Under the pieces are notes generated by a model, which did not search any database, was not told the origin of the DNA, and worked only from the letters and a program-made list of their open reading frames with translations. From Nitrosovibrio sp. Nv4 (GTDB taxonomy: Bacteria; Pseudomonadota; Gammaproteobacteria; Burkholderiales; Nitrosomonadaceae), in contig NZ_OCMZ01000002.1 in the NCBI RefSeq assembly GCF_900215485.1, positions 310,001-374,000 of the forward strand: a stretch of DNA of 64,000 nt, written 5' to 3'. Of the stretch, positions 53,825-61,959 are shown one piece after another. Numbering within the stretch: position 1 is the first letter of the stretch; each line of letters starts with the position of its first letter. Made by a program: the position numbers and the translations under genes.

Positions 53825-54787
53825 TTAATCAAGTTCGGCTCTCAAGGCTGCCGCCTGGTGCGTGGGCATCTTCATCAACTTCTGAGCCAGTTCAAAGGGG
53901 CTCAAGTTCTCAAGTTGCTCACGTTCAGAGGCTGGGTTTGCTCCACCTTGAATATCCGATAGGGTTACGGGCTTCCTCACCGGGGCAGTGTCGAGCTTAG
54001 CTTTCGCATCGGCTTTTATCTTTTCCGGATCGGCGGTCTTTTTTGGAGTAGAGGCTTCCGGCATAATCGCCCTGACGCGACGGACAACTTCTTCAAACCT
54101 GTCCGGATAAGGCTTTCCAGACCATTTAGTACTGGTTCTCAGAATCTCGTCCTGCTTCAGTGCTTCGTCCCAGGCTTCCGGGTCGTTGCTTTCCCACTGC
54201 ACCAGATCGGAGTTATTGTCTTTTGCCTCGGCGATTTGCTCGGCAACGCTCAGTTGACTCGCGCGATCTGATTCCTCTTTTTCGCGTTTCAGTTCCTGCA
54301 GCGTTTGTTCCAGCTTCTCGCCCTGCTTCCGGCTTCCCTCAAGAACGGCACTGATTACCTGATGAAGATCAGGCATATCTTCCTTCAGAACCTCCAGGTG
54401 CGCCTTGATAGCATCGTCGGCCACGGCAATATCCGCGCCCTTCGCATCCTCCTTCTGTTTCAGAAGTTCTTCGAGTTTGCTTTGCGCGGACTGTAGTTGC
54501 TCGCGCAGTGCCGAGTTCTCCACCCGCAGTTCCTTGTGTTTCTTGTAAGGAATAGTACCCTTGCCGCTCTTGTTCAGAACGACCGGCTCATCTTCTCCCG
54601 CCCCGCTACTCGCTTTATCGAGCGCGCTGTCTTCCACTTCCTGTACGGGTTTTTCATGAGCCCCTTGCTCCGGTGCTTCCTGTGGGCCTAGAATTTCAGC
54701 AAGCTTGCCCGGATCGCTTTCCAGTATCTCGATTTGTTCCGGTGTAAGATTTGCAATTTGTTCATCCGTAAGCTGATCTACTTCCAT
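53825..54787 (-). CDS. Phage scaffold protein
   Basis: 320 residues from MEVDQLTDEQIANLTPEQIE (GGAG 9 nt upstream; other starts at 54796 and 54802). Acidic, coiled-coil-rich (LREQLQSAQSKLEELLKQKE; LEQTLQELKREKEESDRASQ), typical of internal scaffolds that direct capsid assembly and leave or are cut. Immediately upstream of the capsid gene. Confidence 0.85.
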   Translation of the reverse strand: MEVDQLTDEQIANLTPEQIEILESDPGKLAEILGPQEAPEQGAHEKPVQEVEDSALDKASSGAGEDEPVVLNKSGKGTIPYKKHKELRVENSALREQLQSAQSKLEELLKQKEDAKGADIAVADDAIKAHLEVLKEDMPDLHQVISAVLEGSRKQGEKLEQTLQELKREKEESDRASQLSVAEQIAEAKDNNSDLVQWESNDPEAWDEALKQDEILRTSTKWSGKPYPDRFEEVVRRVRAIMPEASTPKKTADPEKIKADAKAKLDTAPVRKPVTLSDIQGGANPASEREQLENLSPFELAQKLMKMPTHQAAALRAELD

Positions 54788-54884
54788 TGACTTCATCTCC
54801 ACTTCTTAACGCAGTGAGCGCGCCGCTTTCGCGGGTTAATGAAAACTGCGGTATCGCCGTTAGCGCGTGTTACGTGAGATCATT

Positions 54885-54914
54885 AAAAAAGCCGCCAATG
54901 TTCCAGGGGCGGCT
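54885..54914 (-). terminator. Intrinsic terminator after the glycosidase-like gene
   Basis: Stem AGCCGCC (54890-54896)/GGCGGCT (54908-54914), T-run on the minus strand. Together with the hairpin near 56760 it brackets the two-gene cassette. Confidence 0.78.
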
Positions 54915-54938
54915 TAGTGCGTTTATCTTTAAATGCTC

Positions 54939-55907
54939 TTATCCGATAATAGCCATTGCATTTTTGGCTGCTGCCCAATAACTGCTGGTTGCTCCGCCCC
55001 GCGCATACCATACTGTTATATCTGCGCCGCGCAGCGCGGTCGTACGCGCATTCTCCAGATACCGCTCCGTCAAACCTGAATCATCAGCGCCGGTGCTCAT
55101 GAAGTCCACACACATCACGGTTTTGGCGGGCACAGGGAAGGCGGAAGCTACCGGCTGAATACCTCCGATCATACCGGGGAGTCGGTGCGTATCCGTAATT
55201 CCGGCGCACATGCCTTGAGATATTGACCATTTCAATTCCGCTATTACATCTGCGTCTGGGCTTCCGTCACAATAACTGTAAAAGGGATAAATTTCCTTGT
55301 CCGGAAAGCAGATCTGAATATGCAAGCATATTTCTCTGTGCGCGTTCCGAACTTGCGCCGCTGTCAAACCTGCTGTTGCCGGTGTTCCCCACAGCGCACC
55401 AAAACCCCATGCGGACTCATCCGGCGCAATTCCTTGCAATGCAGGATGGTCACCAAATTCATCGGCCATTGCTGTGATTAGCGCCTTGAAACGCGCCATT
55501 ACTGCAGGGTTATTGAATCTAGGTGAATAACCCCCGAACGAGTTAACCCACAGCCCGCCGGTGGTCGCCGAGCCGCCATACGTCACATGGTCATCCAGGA
55601 TGTAACTCGGCAGCGGCTTTGCGTGCGCGGCCGAGAAGCTCTTATAGAAAGTCCTAACGATGAGTTTTTTGCCTCTTCCTGCCACATAATCCAGGGCATT
55701 CGTGATCGTGCTAAAGTCATAAACTCCCTGTGCGGTTTCGAGCGTTTTCCAGAACGTCATATACAAAACCCCGTCGGTATCATCCAGACACCGAGCGTAA
55801 TATGGTATGTGTAAAAGTGCGTCATGCCCATCCGGCATCATCCAGTTTTCATGAGTAGCGGAAAACGGTGCTATGGGAGTAAGATTGAGGCCAAGTAAAA
55901 AGCTCAT
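54939..55907 (-). CDS. Phage glycoside-hydrolase-like TIM-barrel protein
   Basis: 322 residues resembling a glycosidase barrel: VLYMTFWKTLETAQGVYDFS, LDYVAGRGKKLIVRTFYKSF, and IAPDESAWGFGALWG with a possible acid/base Glu. Overlaps its upstream partner by 4 nt. Unusual place between portal and scaffold, and bracketed by terminators. May be a depolymerase or surface-binding module; enzyme activity unproved. Confidence 0.72.
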   Translation of the reverse strand: MSFLLGLNLTPIAPFSATHENWMMPDGHDALLHIPYYARCLDDTDGVLYMTFWKTLETAQGVYDFSTITNALDYVAGRGKKLIVRTFYKSFSAAHAKPLPSYILDDHVTYGGSATTGGLWVNSFGGYSPRFNNPAVMARFKALITAMADEFGDHPALQGIAPDESAWGFGALWGTPATAGLTAAQVRNAHREICLHIQICFPDKEIYPFYSYCDGSPDADVIAELKWSISQGMCAGITDTHRLPGMIGGIQPVASAFPVPAKTVMCVDFMSTGADDSGLTERYLENARTTALRGADITVWYARGGATSSYWAAAKNAMAIIG

Positions 55908-56731
55908 AGCGATTCCAGTACGACTGAATAACCAATTAAATCAAACGAGTCCAACGTATTCGCCGAGATGATGCTGAACGATATTGTCATGGCCGCCTCG
56001 GTGTTGATATTTGTGGATACTGCCCGAATAACGCCAGGGGAACCGTTGTTGCCTGGTGTCAGCCAATCAGTAGAGGTCATTGAACTGGAAGTGATGGCGG
56101 CAAGCTCTATATCAGGCCGAGTTTGCAGCGTATCTGTAGCAGCAAGTGACATAGAAAATATCATCCCATCGGATGATGTCCCGGCCGTGCCAAGATAGAT
56201 TCTCACGATAGCCGTCGCGTTAGCGCCTCGCCGGTGAATCAGGGGTCTTACCCGCAGAATGCTACGCCCGGGTATCAGCATTGTAGCCGGAACAACCAGC
56301 GATCCAGCACCGCCGTTTATTACGAATAACCCTCCCGTTGAACCCATAATGCTCGCAACAGGAGAGGCGACAGAACCCCATTTGGAGGCAAGTTTAACTG
56401 TGCCATTAAGCGGTACCCATCCCGCCGCAGTCGCCTTCCAAAACGATCCTGCTTCTCCACCTACGTCCCGTATATTAATTATTGTCCCGGCAGCGGTGGT
56501 ATACGCATTCGGACGAGTATTCCATGTGTACGAAAGCGCAAGCGGAATAGTGCCTTCATCTGCTTCCAGCCCGACGATATTGCCTTTTGAGTCTCTTGAA
56601 AATACTCCTGTTCCCCGATCGGCGTTGCCTTTTGCCAACAAATCAAGCTCGAGTGCCCGATCGAGATTTATGACGCTGCCCTTGCCATGGCGGATACCAC
56701 CAATAGTGGTATCATATAAAAGACGAATCAT
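55904..56731 (-). CDS. Phage surface/fibre-like protein
   Basis: 275 residues from MIRLLYDTTIGGIRHGKGSV with AAGGGG 7 nt upstream (longer frame rejected). N-terminal binding part (NLDRALELDLLAKGNADRG), then a beta-rich C-terminus (TDWLTPGNNGSPGVIRAVST). Coupled to the glycosidase-like gene by a 4-nt overlap; the two look like a head- or tail-associated binding pair. No family recognised. Confidence 0.7.
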   Translation of the reverse strand: MIRLLYDTTIGGIRHGKGSVINLDRALELDLLAKGNADRGTGVFSRDSKGNIVGLEADEGTIPLALSYTWNTRPNAYTTAAGTIINIRDVGGEAGSFWKATAAGWVPLNGTVKLASKWGSVASPVASIMGSTGGLFVINGGAGSLVVPATMLIPGRSILRVRPLIHRRGANATAIVRIYLGTAGTSSDGMIFSMSLAATDTLQTRPDIELAAITSSSMTSTDWLTPGNNGSPGVIRAVSTNINTEAAMTISFSIISANTLDSFDLIGYSVVLESL

Positions 56732-56753
56732 TTTAATACCCCTTAGTAAATGT

Positions 56754-56771
56754 AAAACCGCTCGCGAGCGG
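56754..56771 (-). terminator. Intrinsic terminator-like hairpin upstream of the glycosidase cassette
   Basis: Perfect palindrome CCGCTCG-CGAGCGG (56758-56771), followed on the minus strand by TTTTAC. It would reduce transcription from portal into the cassette. Confidence 0.65.
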
Positions 56772-56795
56772 CTCATTTTGACTATATATAAGGGC

Positions 56796-56927
56796 TCAAT
56801 AAGCAAAGCCTATTGCACCCGGCGTGAGAGTGACCGGATTCTGGTTTGAACCCCCTACTTGCATTCCCGGTAACCCTGTTGCGCTTTCGCCAGCTCTAAT
56901 TTCACCGCGACTATTGCTTGAGCCCAT
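56796..56927 (-). CDS. 43-residue Gly/Ser-rich phage peptide
   Basis: Short frame downstream of the portal gene, MGSSNSRGEIRAGESATGLP at the start and NPVTLTPGAIGFAY at the end. Ribosome site is weak and far (AGGG 12 nt upstream). Small Gly-rich proteins occur near podovirus portals, but coding is uncertain. Confidence 0.45.
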   Translation of the reverse strand: MGSSNSRGEIRAGESATGLPGMQVGGSNQNPVTLTPGAIGFAY

Positions 56928-56972
56928 GGCTATATCGCACCCTGGAATTGTTGCCGCATTTGCTGAACCCTG

Positions 56973-58751
56973 CTAATCCGACTCTCCTCCGCCGCCCAGC
57001 TTACGCAACTGCTCCGCCAGCTCATGCCGGTTCGGTACGTCGGATAATTCCAGCATGGCCGGATATAGAACTGCCTGATAAGCCGGTGGCGCCGCCTGTA
57101 CGATCTGCGTGAACGCATGCAGCTGCTGTGCCCGGAAGCTGGGTGTGGCAGGAATGTCCTCCAGTACAACCTTGACCTGCGCGGTTGCCAGGTCGTTCTC
57201 CACCGCCGGTCCGGCATCCGTCATTACGGAGCGGTTGAAGTACACGATCTTCTGTCCGGCGCCTTGCTTGACGGCCACGGCTGTCGTCGCGCCCAGCATA
57301 TCTTGCTTGATCAATGCCAGAAGCTGCTGCCCGACCATTCGCCTCGCATAACGGAAATTATCGTTAGGCTCCGCCAGAACGGTAGAACCCTGCTCTACCA
57401 GGCTATTGATGGCTATGCCGCTGGTTGCCGTGGTATCGGCCCCGAGCATGGCTCTGTATATGCCGCCCACTTCTTCGATTCTCCGCTTTCGCTCCTGCAC
57501 CAGCTGGAACACTTGCGCGGCGAGCTGATACTCGCGCGTCACTTTGAATCCGCCGGCATTTCTGCGCTGGGCATTGAGGACAGTCATCGATCGAAGGCTG
57601 CTGATATTCTGCGCGACCTCCTGATACGAGTTTTGGCTAAGATCGAGCGCATCATTATCCACCTCGACTTTTACCGAGTTCAGGACTTCGTACAACAGAA
57701 TATCCAGGTCGATAATCTGGTCCTGGGGTCCCCTCATGTCGCGAACCAATCCATAAGGCGCTCTACTCCGGTCCTTGCGAAAACACCAGAATGGAACATA
57801 AGGAAAATCCGTATGCGGCAGCGGACTTGGCACATCCATCAATTTATGCGGCCCCAGCCAGATTGAAACGCGCATTCGCGTGAGCAGCGATTTCTGTACC
57901 TGCACGAGCCCTTGCGCTACCGCCGCCTGATGGTATGGATTGTCCTCGCGGTATTCGATCGCTTTGCCATTCGGCAGCTCCAGCACATACCCATCCTCGA
58001 GATGCCGGTACCATAATTCCGAAAGCCGGACCATGCCTGAATTCCGGTTCAAATAATCCTCGTGGCTGCGGCCCCACGCCTGCTCAATTTCGTAGGCTCT
58101 GGCCATGCCGGTGTCGGTTCCATCGTATACGTCCAGATTGCTCCAGCCTGACCAGCTGTTCTGGATGAGCTCGGCCTTGTCCGGCAACATAAGCGACGCC
58201 TGCACGCGATCCACCCACTTATCGCGCCTCAGATAGCGCGCATCCGACAAATCCGGCTCTCTTGCTGTCCAGTCCCAGAAAATCTCGTTACGGTGTACCT
58301 GTCGCACGCGATACGGATATTTCAGCGTATCGAATTCGCGCGAGACCTCAACCCATCCAATGCCCGCGCGAATCATGCTGGAGTAGGCATCCGACATCGC
58401 CCGGTCCGCCCTGGATTCGGTCTCGGCCTCTTTAATGCGTGCCGACAGGCCTTCGGCTATCTCGGTCTGGCTTTCGTCGTCCGAGGTAATTTTATAATCT
58501 GTTCGGGTGCGCGCCTCCAGCCCCAGCACAGCGTTGATCGTCGATTTGATCAGGTTCGATTCCTGCGGGGGAATACCCGCATTCTTCAGCCGCTGGATTA
58601 CTTCGGTGCTCGTCTGGGCGCCATCGTAGTAATCGCAATCGGTATCCGAATCCAGACGCCACTTGGGTTGATCGCGTATATCGCGGCAGATCTTGTCGTA
58701 GGCTTCAACCGATATATCCGCGGTGATCGCGGCCCCGATCATGCCCGCCAA
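56973..58751 (-). CDS. Portal protein, P22 type
   Basis: 592 residues. Contains P22-portal features: the N-terminal RDQPKWRLDSDTDCDYYDGA, EARTRTDYKITSDDESQTEI, ADRAMSDAYSSMIRAGIGWV, and the barrel-like C-terminus with AQQLHAFTQIVQAAPPAYQA. Forms the DNA gate at one capsid vertex. Overlaps the terminase gene by 13 nt; the internal Met at residue 4 is another start option. Confidence 0.92.
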   Translation of the reverse strand: MAGMIGAAITADISVEAYDKICRDIRDQPKWRLDSDTDCDYYDGAQTSTEVIQRLKNAGIPPQESNLIKSTINAVLGLEARTRTDYKITSDDESQTEIAEGLSARIKEAETESRADRAMSDAYSSMIRAGIGWVEVSREFDTLKYPYRVRQVHRNEIFWDWTAREPDLSDARYLRRDKWVDRVQASLMLPDKAELIQNSWSGWSNLDVYDGTDTGMARAYEIEQAWGRSHEDYLNRNSGMVRLSELWYRHLEDGYVLELPNGKAIEYREDNPYHQAAVAQGLVQVQKSLLTRMRVSIWLGPHKLMDVPSPLPHTDFPYVPFWCFRKDRSRAPYGLVRDMRGPQDQIIDLDILLYEVLNSVKVEVDNDALDLSQNSYQEVAQNISSLRSMTVLNAQRRNAGGFKVTREYQLAAQVFQLVQERKRRIEEVGGIYRAMLGADTTATSGIAINSLVEQGSTVLAEPNDNFRYARRMVGQQLLALIKQDMLGATTAVAVKQGAGQKIVYFNRSVMTDAGPAVENDLATAQVKVVLEDIPATPSFRAQQLHAFTQIVQAAPPAYQAVLYPAMLELSDVPNRHELAEQLRKLGGGGESD

Positions 58752-59992
58752 CCCTTTATACTGATACCGCGCACGCTGGCGGCCGGTTTGTCATCCTCCA
58801 CAGACACGGCAAAATACCTGAAGGCATCCGCGGCGTGACTATGGTAGTCGTGCAATGGCCTGCCACTGAATTGCCTGGATTCAGGGTCAACATCGAATCG
58901 GTAATGCCTCAGGCTCTGCAGCCCCTCGGCACACTTCTGTTTATCGAAATAACAGCGATTGAAAACCGTTCGCGCGGCATTGATTCCGTCAGCAATGGAA
59001 AGATTCGGCACGACCCTCACCTTCCGTCCGGCCGCGAGCATGATTTCTTCAACACTGCGGCCGGTTGCCAGCGTTTTCGCTTTTGCGTCATGAGGTAACC
59101 AGTCTGTACCATATATGTATCCCTTGTTTTGGAGCACGGTGATGTAATGTTGGATGGGCATCTGGTTATTGCTGTAATAATCGATCAATCTGAGTTCGTT
59201 TCCCACCGTTTGGGCAAACCATATGCTGGTGTTATCAGCCCAACCCAGATCAAAAAAGGTATGCACCTGCTTTGTCGCATCATATGGCGCACTTGCAATT
59301 CGCCCTTCTTCCTGGGCGAGCCTGAGTTCTTTGGCATAGACCGCTCCATCCAGCGTTACCCTGCAGTTTCCTTCCCAGATGTTCTGATATGCATCCGGAT
59401 CACGGATTTTCAGTTCATCCTTTTCCCGTTGCAACGTATAGGGAAACCACGGGTTGTCATTCCAGTTGATCTTTACCACTACGGCGCCGGCCGGAGGGTT
59501 GACAACAAATCGCTGATGCGTCTCGTCGGTTTCCAGCTCGGGGTTGTAGGTAACCCATATTTCCGATCCCTCTTTTCGGATAGTCGGAATAAGCGTATCC
59601 CAACTGGATTTGCTCACGGTCTGGGCTTCTTCCACCCAGACCCGATCCACGCCTTCAAACGACTTGATCTTCGTAACGTTGTTACGCAGCCCGGCAAATA
59701 TGAATTCGGAGCCATTGGCTCCGCGGATCATGCTGCTCTGTACTTCATAAAAAGAGCTCAGGCCGATCGCGTCGATCTGTGCCTGCAACAGGTGATGCAC
59801 GGATTCAACGATAGAATTCTGAAACTCTCTCGCGCACAGGATGCGCAATGGCGTTGCGGCCGCCTGGATCAATAACGCCCTTGCCACACCCCACGATTTT
59901 GCTCCCCCTCTCCCGCCGTACAAGACCTTGTATCGTGCGGGTTTGAACAGGAACCGGAGTTTTGCGGGAAATTCCGCCCTATGCGCAGCCAT
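58739..59992 (-). CDS. terL: Terminase large subunit
   Basis: 417 residues. ATPase: Walker A-like GGRGGAKSWG at residues 26-35, Walker B VDRVWVEEAQT near 130; nuclease region with Asp in VHTFFDLGWADNTSIWFAQT. Packages DNA into the capsid through the portal. Start has GGAG close upstream. Follows the small subunit by 24 nt. Confidence 0.93.
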   Translation of the reverse strand: MAAHRAEFPAKLRFLFKPARYKVLYGGRGGAKSWGVARALLIQAAATPLRILCAREFQNSIVESVHHLLQAQIDAIGLSSFYEVQSSMIRGANGSEFIFAGLRNNVTKIKSFEGVDRVWVEEAQTVSKSSWDTLIPTIRKEGSEIWVTYNPELETDETHQRFVVNPPAGAVVVKINWNDNPWFPYTLQREKDELKIRDPDAYQNIWEGNCRVTLDGAVYAKELRLAQEEGRIASAPYDATKQVHTFFDLGWADNTSIWFAQTVGNELRLIDYYSNNQMPIQHYITVLQNKGYIYGTDWLPHDAKAKTLATGRSVEEIMLAAGRKVRVVPNLSIADGINAARTVFNRCYFDKQKCAEGLQSLRHYRFDVDPESRQFSGRPLHDYHSHAADAFRYFAVSVEDDKPAASVRGISIKGWRA

Positions 59993-60016
59993 GGCACTCC
60001 ACAGATTTTACGAGAA

Positions 60017-60580
60017 TCATGACGGCCCCTCCCCCGCAATAGCTGCATCGACCGCATGAGCCGCATCGGCTGAAGAGACAAAAGCCACCTCGACACTGTG
60101 GACAACCGGCTTCCTGGTATCCACCGCTTCATGCGTGACGGGCAATTTATCTCCGTACTTTCGTGGAGCAAGCCTTGCCGCATACCATTTACGCGCATCG
60201 ATCCGCAATTGCGCGCGCGCAATAACCTCCCGATCGACCACCTGCCGCCCCTTCTCATCGATATAGGTATCTTTTGATCCGTCGTCGGAAATTTCGATGA
60301 TTTCTTCAGCATAAGCATCAACGCAAAGCTCCTTGGCGCGCAGATACTGCCGCATGAGATCCTCATCACCCGTCAACCAGTACCATAAAATCCTTTGGCT
60401 GATGCCGACCTCGACGCACATTGCCCGAGCCGATCTGCCGAGCGATATGCCGGCCAGGATCGTGTCCAGCAATTCTGGCGTTTTAATCGTCGGAGCCCCT
60501 CTTTTTCTGCCTGATGATGCTGCGCCTTCCTCATTCTTCTCCGTTTTATTCGGGAGCATCTCACGTTCAAGTTCACTCAT
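60017..60580 (-). CDS. terS: Terminase small subunit
   Basis: 187 residues. Helix-turn-helix DNA-binding region (LLDTILAGISLGRSARAMCV, EVGISQRILWYWLTGDEDLM), charged middle and a C-terminal segment that probably binds the large subunit. Resembles Sf6/BPP-1 small terminases. Overlaps the spanin gene by 4 nt. Confidence 0.87.
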   Translation of the reverse strand: MSELEREMLPNKTEKNEEGAASSGRKRGAPTIKTPELLDTILAGISLGRSARAMCVEVGISQRILWYWLTGDEDLMRQYLRAKELCVDAYAEEIIEISDDGSKDTYIDEKGRQVVDREVIARAQLRIDARKWYAARLAPRKYGDKLPVTHEAVDTRKPVVHSVEVAFVSSADAAHAVDAAIAGEGPS

Positions 60581-60900
60581 GATCCGGCTTTTTCAGTATC
60601 TGTCGTGCTCCCTTTATGCAACCCCTTGTTGCATCCCTTTAATGCCGCACGCAGTTTGATCTCACATGCCCATCGTTCCTCTATCTCGGCGCGCAGCGCC
60701 CTGTTGATGGTCAAGGTATCGTCCTTTACTGATACGCGGTCTACCGCATAGGCGGACTTGCACTCGGGTGGAGTCTCCACCAGGCAAGGGACAGCAATTG
60801 TTTTTTCGATTACCTGCGTCTGAATCACCGGTTTGCCAGCGCAACCGGTCAATAGAATTGCGAACACCAGAGCCAGAACCGGGTTAATAAAATGCATCAT
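60577..60900 (-). CDS. Rz1-like outer-membrane spanin lipoprotein
   Basis: 107 residues from MMHFINPVLALVFAILLTGC with the lipobox LLTGC; a TTG start 6 codons upstream is also possible. The mature part (KPVIQTQVIEKTIAVPCLVE) has several Cys. Size and place next to the inner spanin suggest an outer spanin needed for outer-membrane disruption at lysis. Confidence 0.7.
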   Translation of the reverse strand: MMHFINPVLALVFAILLTGCAGKPVIQTQVIEKTIAVPCLVETPPECKSAYAVDRVSVKDDTLTINRALRAEIEERWACEIKLRAALKGCNKGLHKGSTTDTEKAGS

Positions 60901-61024
60901 GGATTTATTGGATAACAAGCTGGAATGAATAAGTGGTTTAAAAGATAGCTCAATTGGTCAATCAAGAAGTGGGGAGGCGTACCGTTATCCTGTACAGCAG
61001 GCGCAAGTACAACGTGTCGACGAT

Positions 61025-61411
61025 CTAGTCATATTGAGAGCGGCCTTCTACGTACTCGATCTGTTCTCGAGTTACTGCCTCACATTGATGCGCAGGCGCC
61101 ACTGACGGTAGAGCGCGCATTTTCTTTGCGCGCTTTGTGTGCTTTGCTGCAACTGCCGTTGCACTCCGCATTGCCATTGCTGCGTTTTTTTCTCTTCTGG
61201 CTGAGGCTGCTGTCAGCGCGTCCATTGCCTTGCGCACGGACTGAATATCCACTGCGCACTTGTCGTTTGCCGACGACAGCACTGCATTACTGGATTTCAA
61301 TCGCTCAATCTTCGCTGCTGAGCGCCAGTCACTGACCGCGAAGCCACCACTGAAGGCGAGAGCAGCAAAAATGGCAATTATTGCCGCTGTAATCGCTGGA
61401 CTGCTGAACAT
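61025..61411 (-). CDS. Rz-like inner-membrane spanin
   Basis: 128 residues: N-terminal membrane helix (AITAAIIAIFAALAFSGGFA), then a charged coiled-coil region (IERLKSSNAVLSSANDKCAV, RSATAVAAKHTKRAKKMRAL), the layout of inner spanins. First gene of the late operon after three terminators, 125 nt upstream of the outer spanin. Confidence 0.7.
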   Translation of the reverse strand: MFSSPAITAAIIAIFAALAFSGGFAVSDWRSAAKIERLKSSNAVLSSANDKCAVDIQSVRKAMDALTAASARREKNAAMAMRSATAVAAKHTKRAKKMRALPSVAPAHQCEAVTREQIEYVEGRSQYD

Positions 61412-61447
61412 CCGGGTTCACCTGTAAAAATCGCTGAGAGTGGGCAC

Positions 61448-61472
61448 AAAAAAACCCGCACGAGGCGGGTTT
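61448..61472 (-). terminator. Minus-strand terminator 3 of 3 (nearest the late genes)
   Basis: AAACCCGC (61452-61459)/GCGGGTTT (61465-61472), loop of 5 nt, then a T-run of seven on the minus strand. Strongest of the set. Confidence 0.85.
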
Positions 61473-61502
61473 GGATAAAGAACTGCAAAAACAGCGGGCA
61501 AT

Positions 61503-61524
61503 AAAAAACCCGCCAGAAGCGGGT
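61503..61524 (-). terminator. Minus-strand terminator 2 of 3
   Basis: ACCCGC (61508-61513)/GCGGGT (61519-61524), then a T-run of six on the minus strand. Same stem core as its neighbours. Confidence 0.82.
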
Positions 61525-61527
61525 AAG

Positions 61528-61549
61528 AAAAAACCCGCGCGGGGCGGGT
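61528..61549 (-). terminator. Minus-strand terminator 1 of 3 (first reached from the promoter)
   Basis: ACCCGC (61533-61538)/GCGGGT (61544-61549), then a T-run on the minus strand. Third copy of the ACCCGC/GCGGGT stem. Confidence 0.8.
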
Positions 61550-61555
61550 GGATGT

Positions 61556-61576
61556 AACCCGCTACAGCGGGGTTTT
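61556..61576 (+). terminator. Plus-strand-oriented hairpin beside the terminator array
   Basis: AACCCGC/GCGGGGTT with a 4-nt loop followed by TTTT on the plus strand. It would stop any plus-strand transcript coming out of the prophage. Confidence 0.6.
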
Positions 61577-61618
61577 AGTTTTTGTGTCCGTGCACGAAAA
61601 TCCACAATATGGATGCGA

Positions 61619-61646
61619 ATTATACAGCGTTACCGGCTGTTGTCAA
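61619..61646 (-). promoter_or_regulatory. Consensus sigma70 promoter for the prophage late region
   Basis: Perfect -35 TTGACA (61646-61641) and perfect -10 TATAAT (61624-61619) with a 16-bp spacer on the minus strand; start expected near 61612. Two direct repeats AACAAATAGCT (minus strand) lie just upstream, one abutting the -35. It faces three terminators before the first late gene. Confidence 0.8.
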
Positions 61647-61682
61647 GCTATTTGTTCCTGCAGCTCGCTACAGCTATTTGTT
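61646..61682 (-). repeat. Direct repeat pair at the late promoter
   Basis: AGCTATTTGTT at 61646-61656 and 61672-61682 (plus-strand sense), 26 bp apart. The inner copy touches the -35. Fits a binding site for an activator or repressor; protein unknown. Confidence 0.5.
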
Positions 61683-61959
61683 ACTATCCACTTTCGATAT
61701 TGCTTTGCTAATAATGTAGCAACCAAATAAAGCTGTCCGAATTTATCGCGTCCCGGATTTTTCCGTTAAATCTCGATTGAAAATGCAACGTGAATGTGGC
61801 GACAATGAGCGAAGCGCGTTACGTCTTATGAGGATACCTCCGGTATTATCATTCCCATTTAAATTGATTTTTTACCTGACGATGCTATAAATAAGGCTGC
61901 TGAATAGCCGTAGATAAACTCATACCCCAGTGGACTTCAATATCTCCCAAATCCTTTAT
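61683..61959. other. Intergenic region, right edge of the prophage
   Basis: Region between the late promoter and the secreted-protein gene. AT-rich, with no frame supported and no att repeat found. It may hold the missing attachment site. Confidence 0.4.

Larger units (their letters stand above)
40284..61650 (-). mobile_element. Podovirus-like prophage late region (partial prophage)
   Basis: About 21 kb of minus-strand genes for lysis, DNA packaging, head, adaptor, tail and ejection functions, in late-operon order from spanins (61.4 kb) to internal proteins (40.3 kb). P22-type portal, N4-gp56-type capsid, terminase pair, collar-type fibre, lysozyme. Flanked by unrelated bacterial genes. No integrase, repressor, recombination or replication gene is present on either side. 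Edges are approximate; no att repeats found. Confidence 0.85.

Noticed and set aside
61448-61576. Regular GC-rich repeats that resemble a short repeat array or CRISPR
   Set aside because: Units are self-complementary hairpins with T-runs, irregular spacing and no true spacers; they are terminators.
40284-61650. Diversity-generating retroelement as in BPP-1
   Set aside because: No reverse-transcriptase-like frame and no template/variable repeat pair around the fibre gene.
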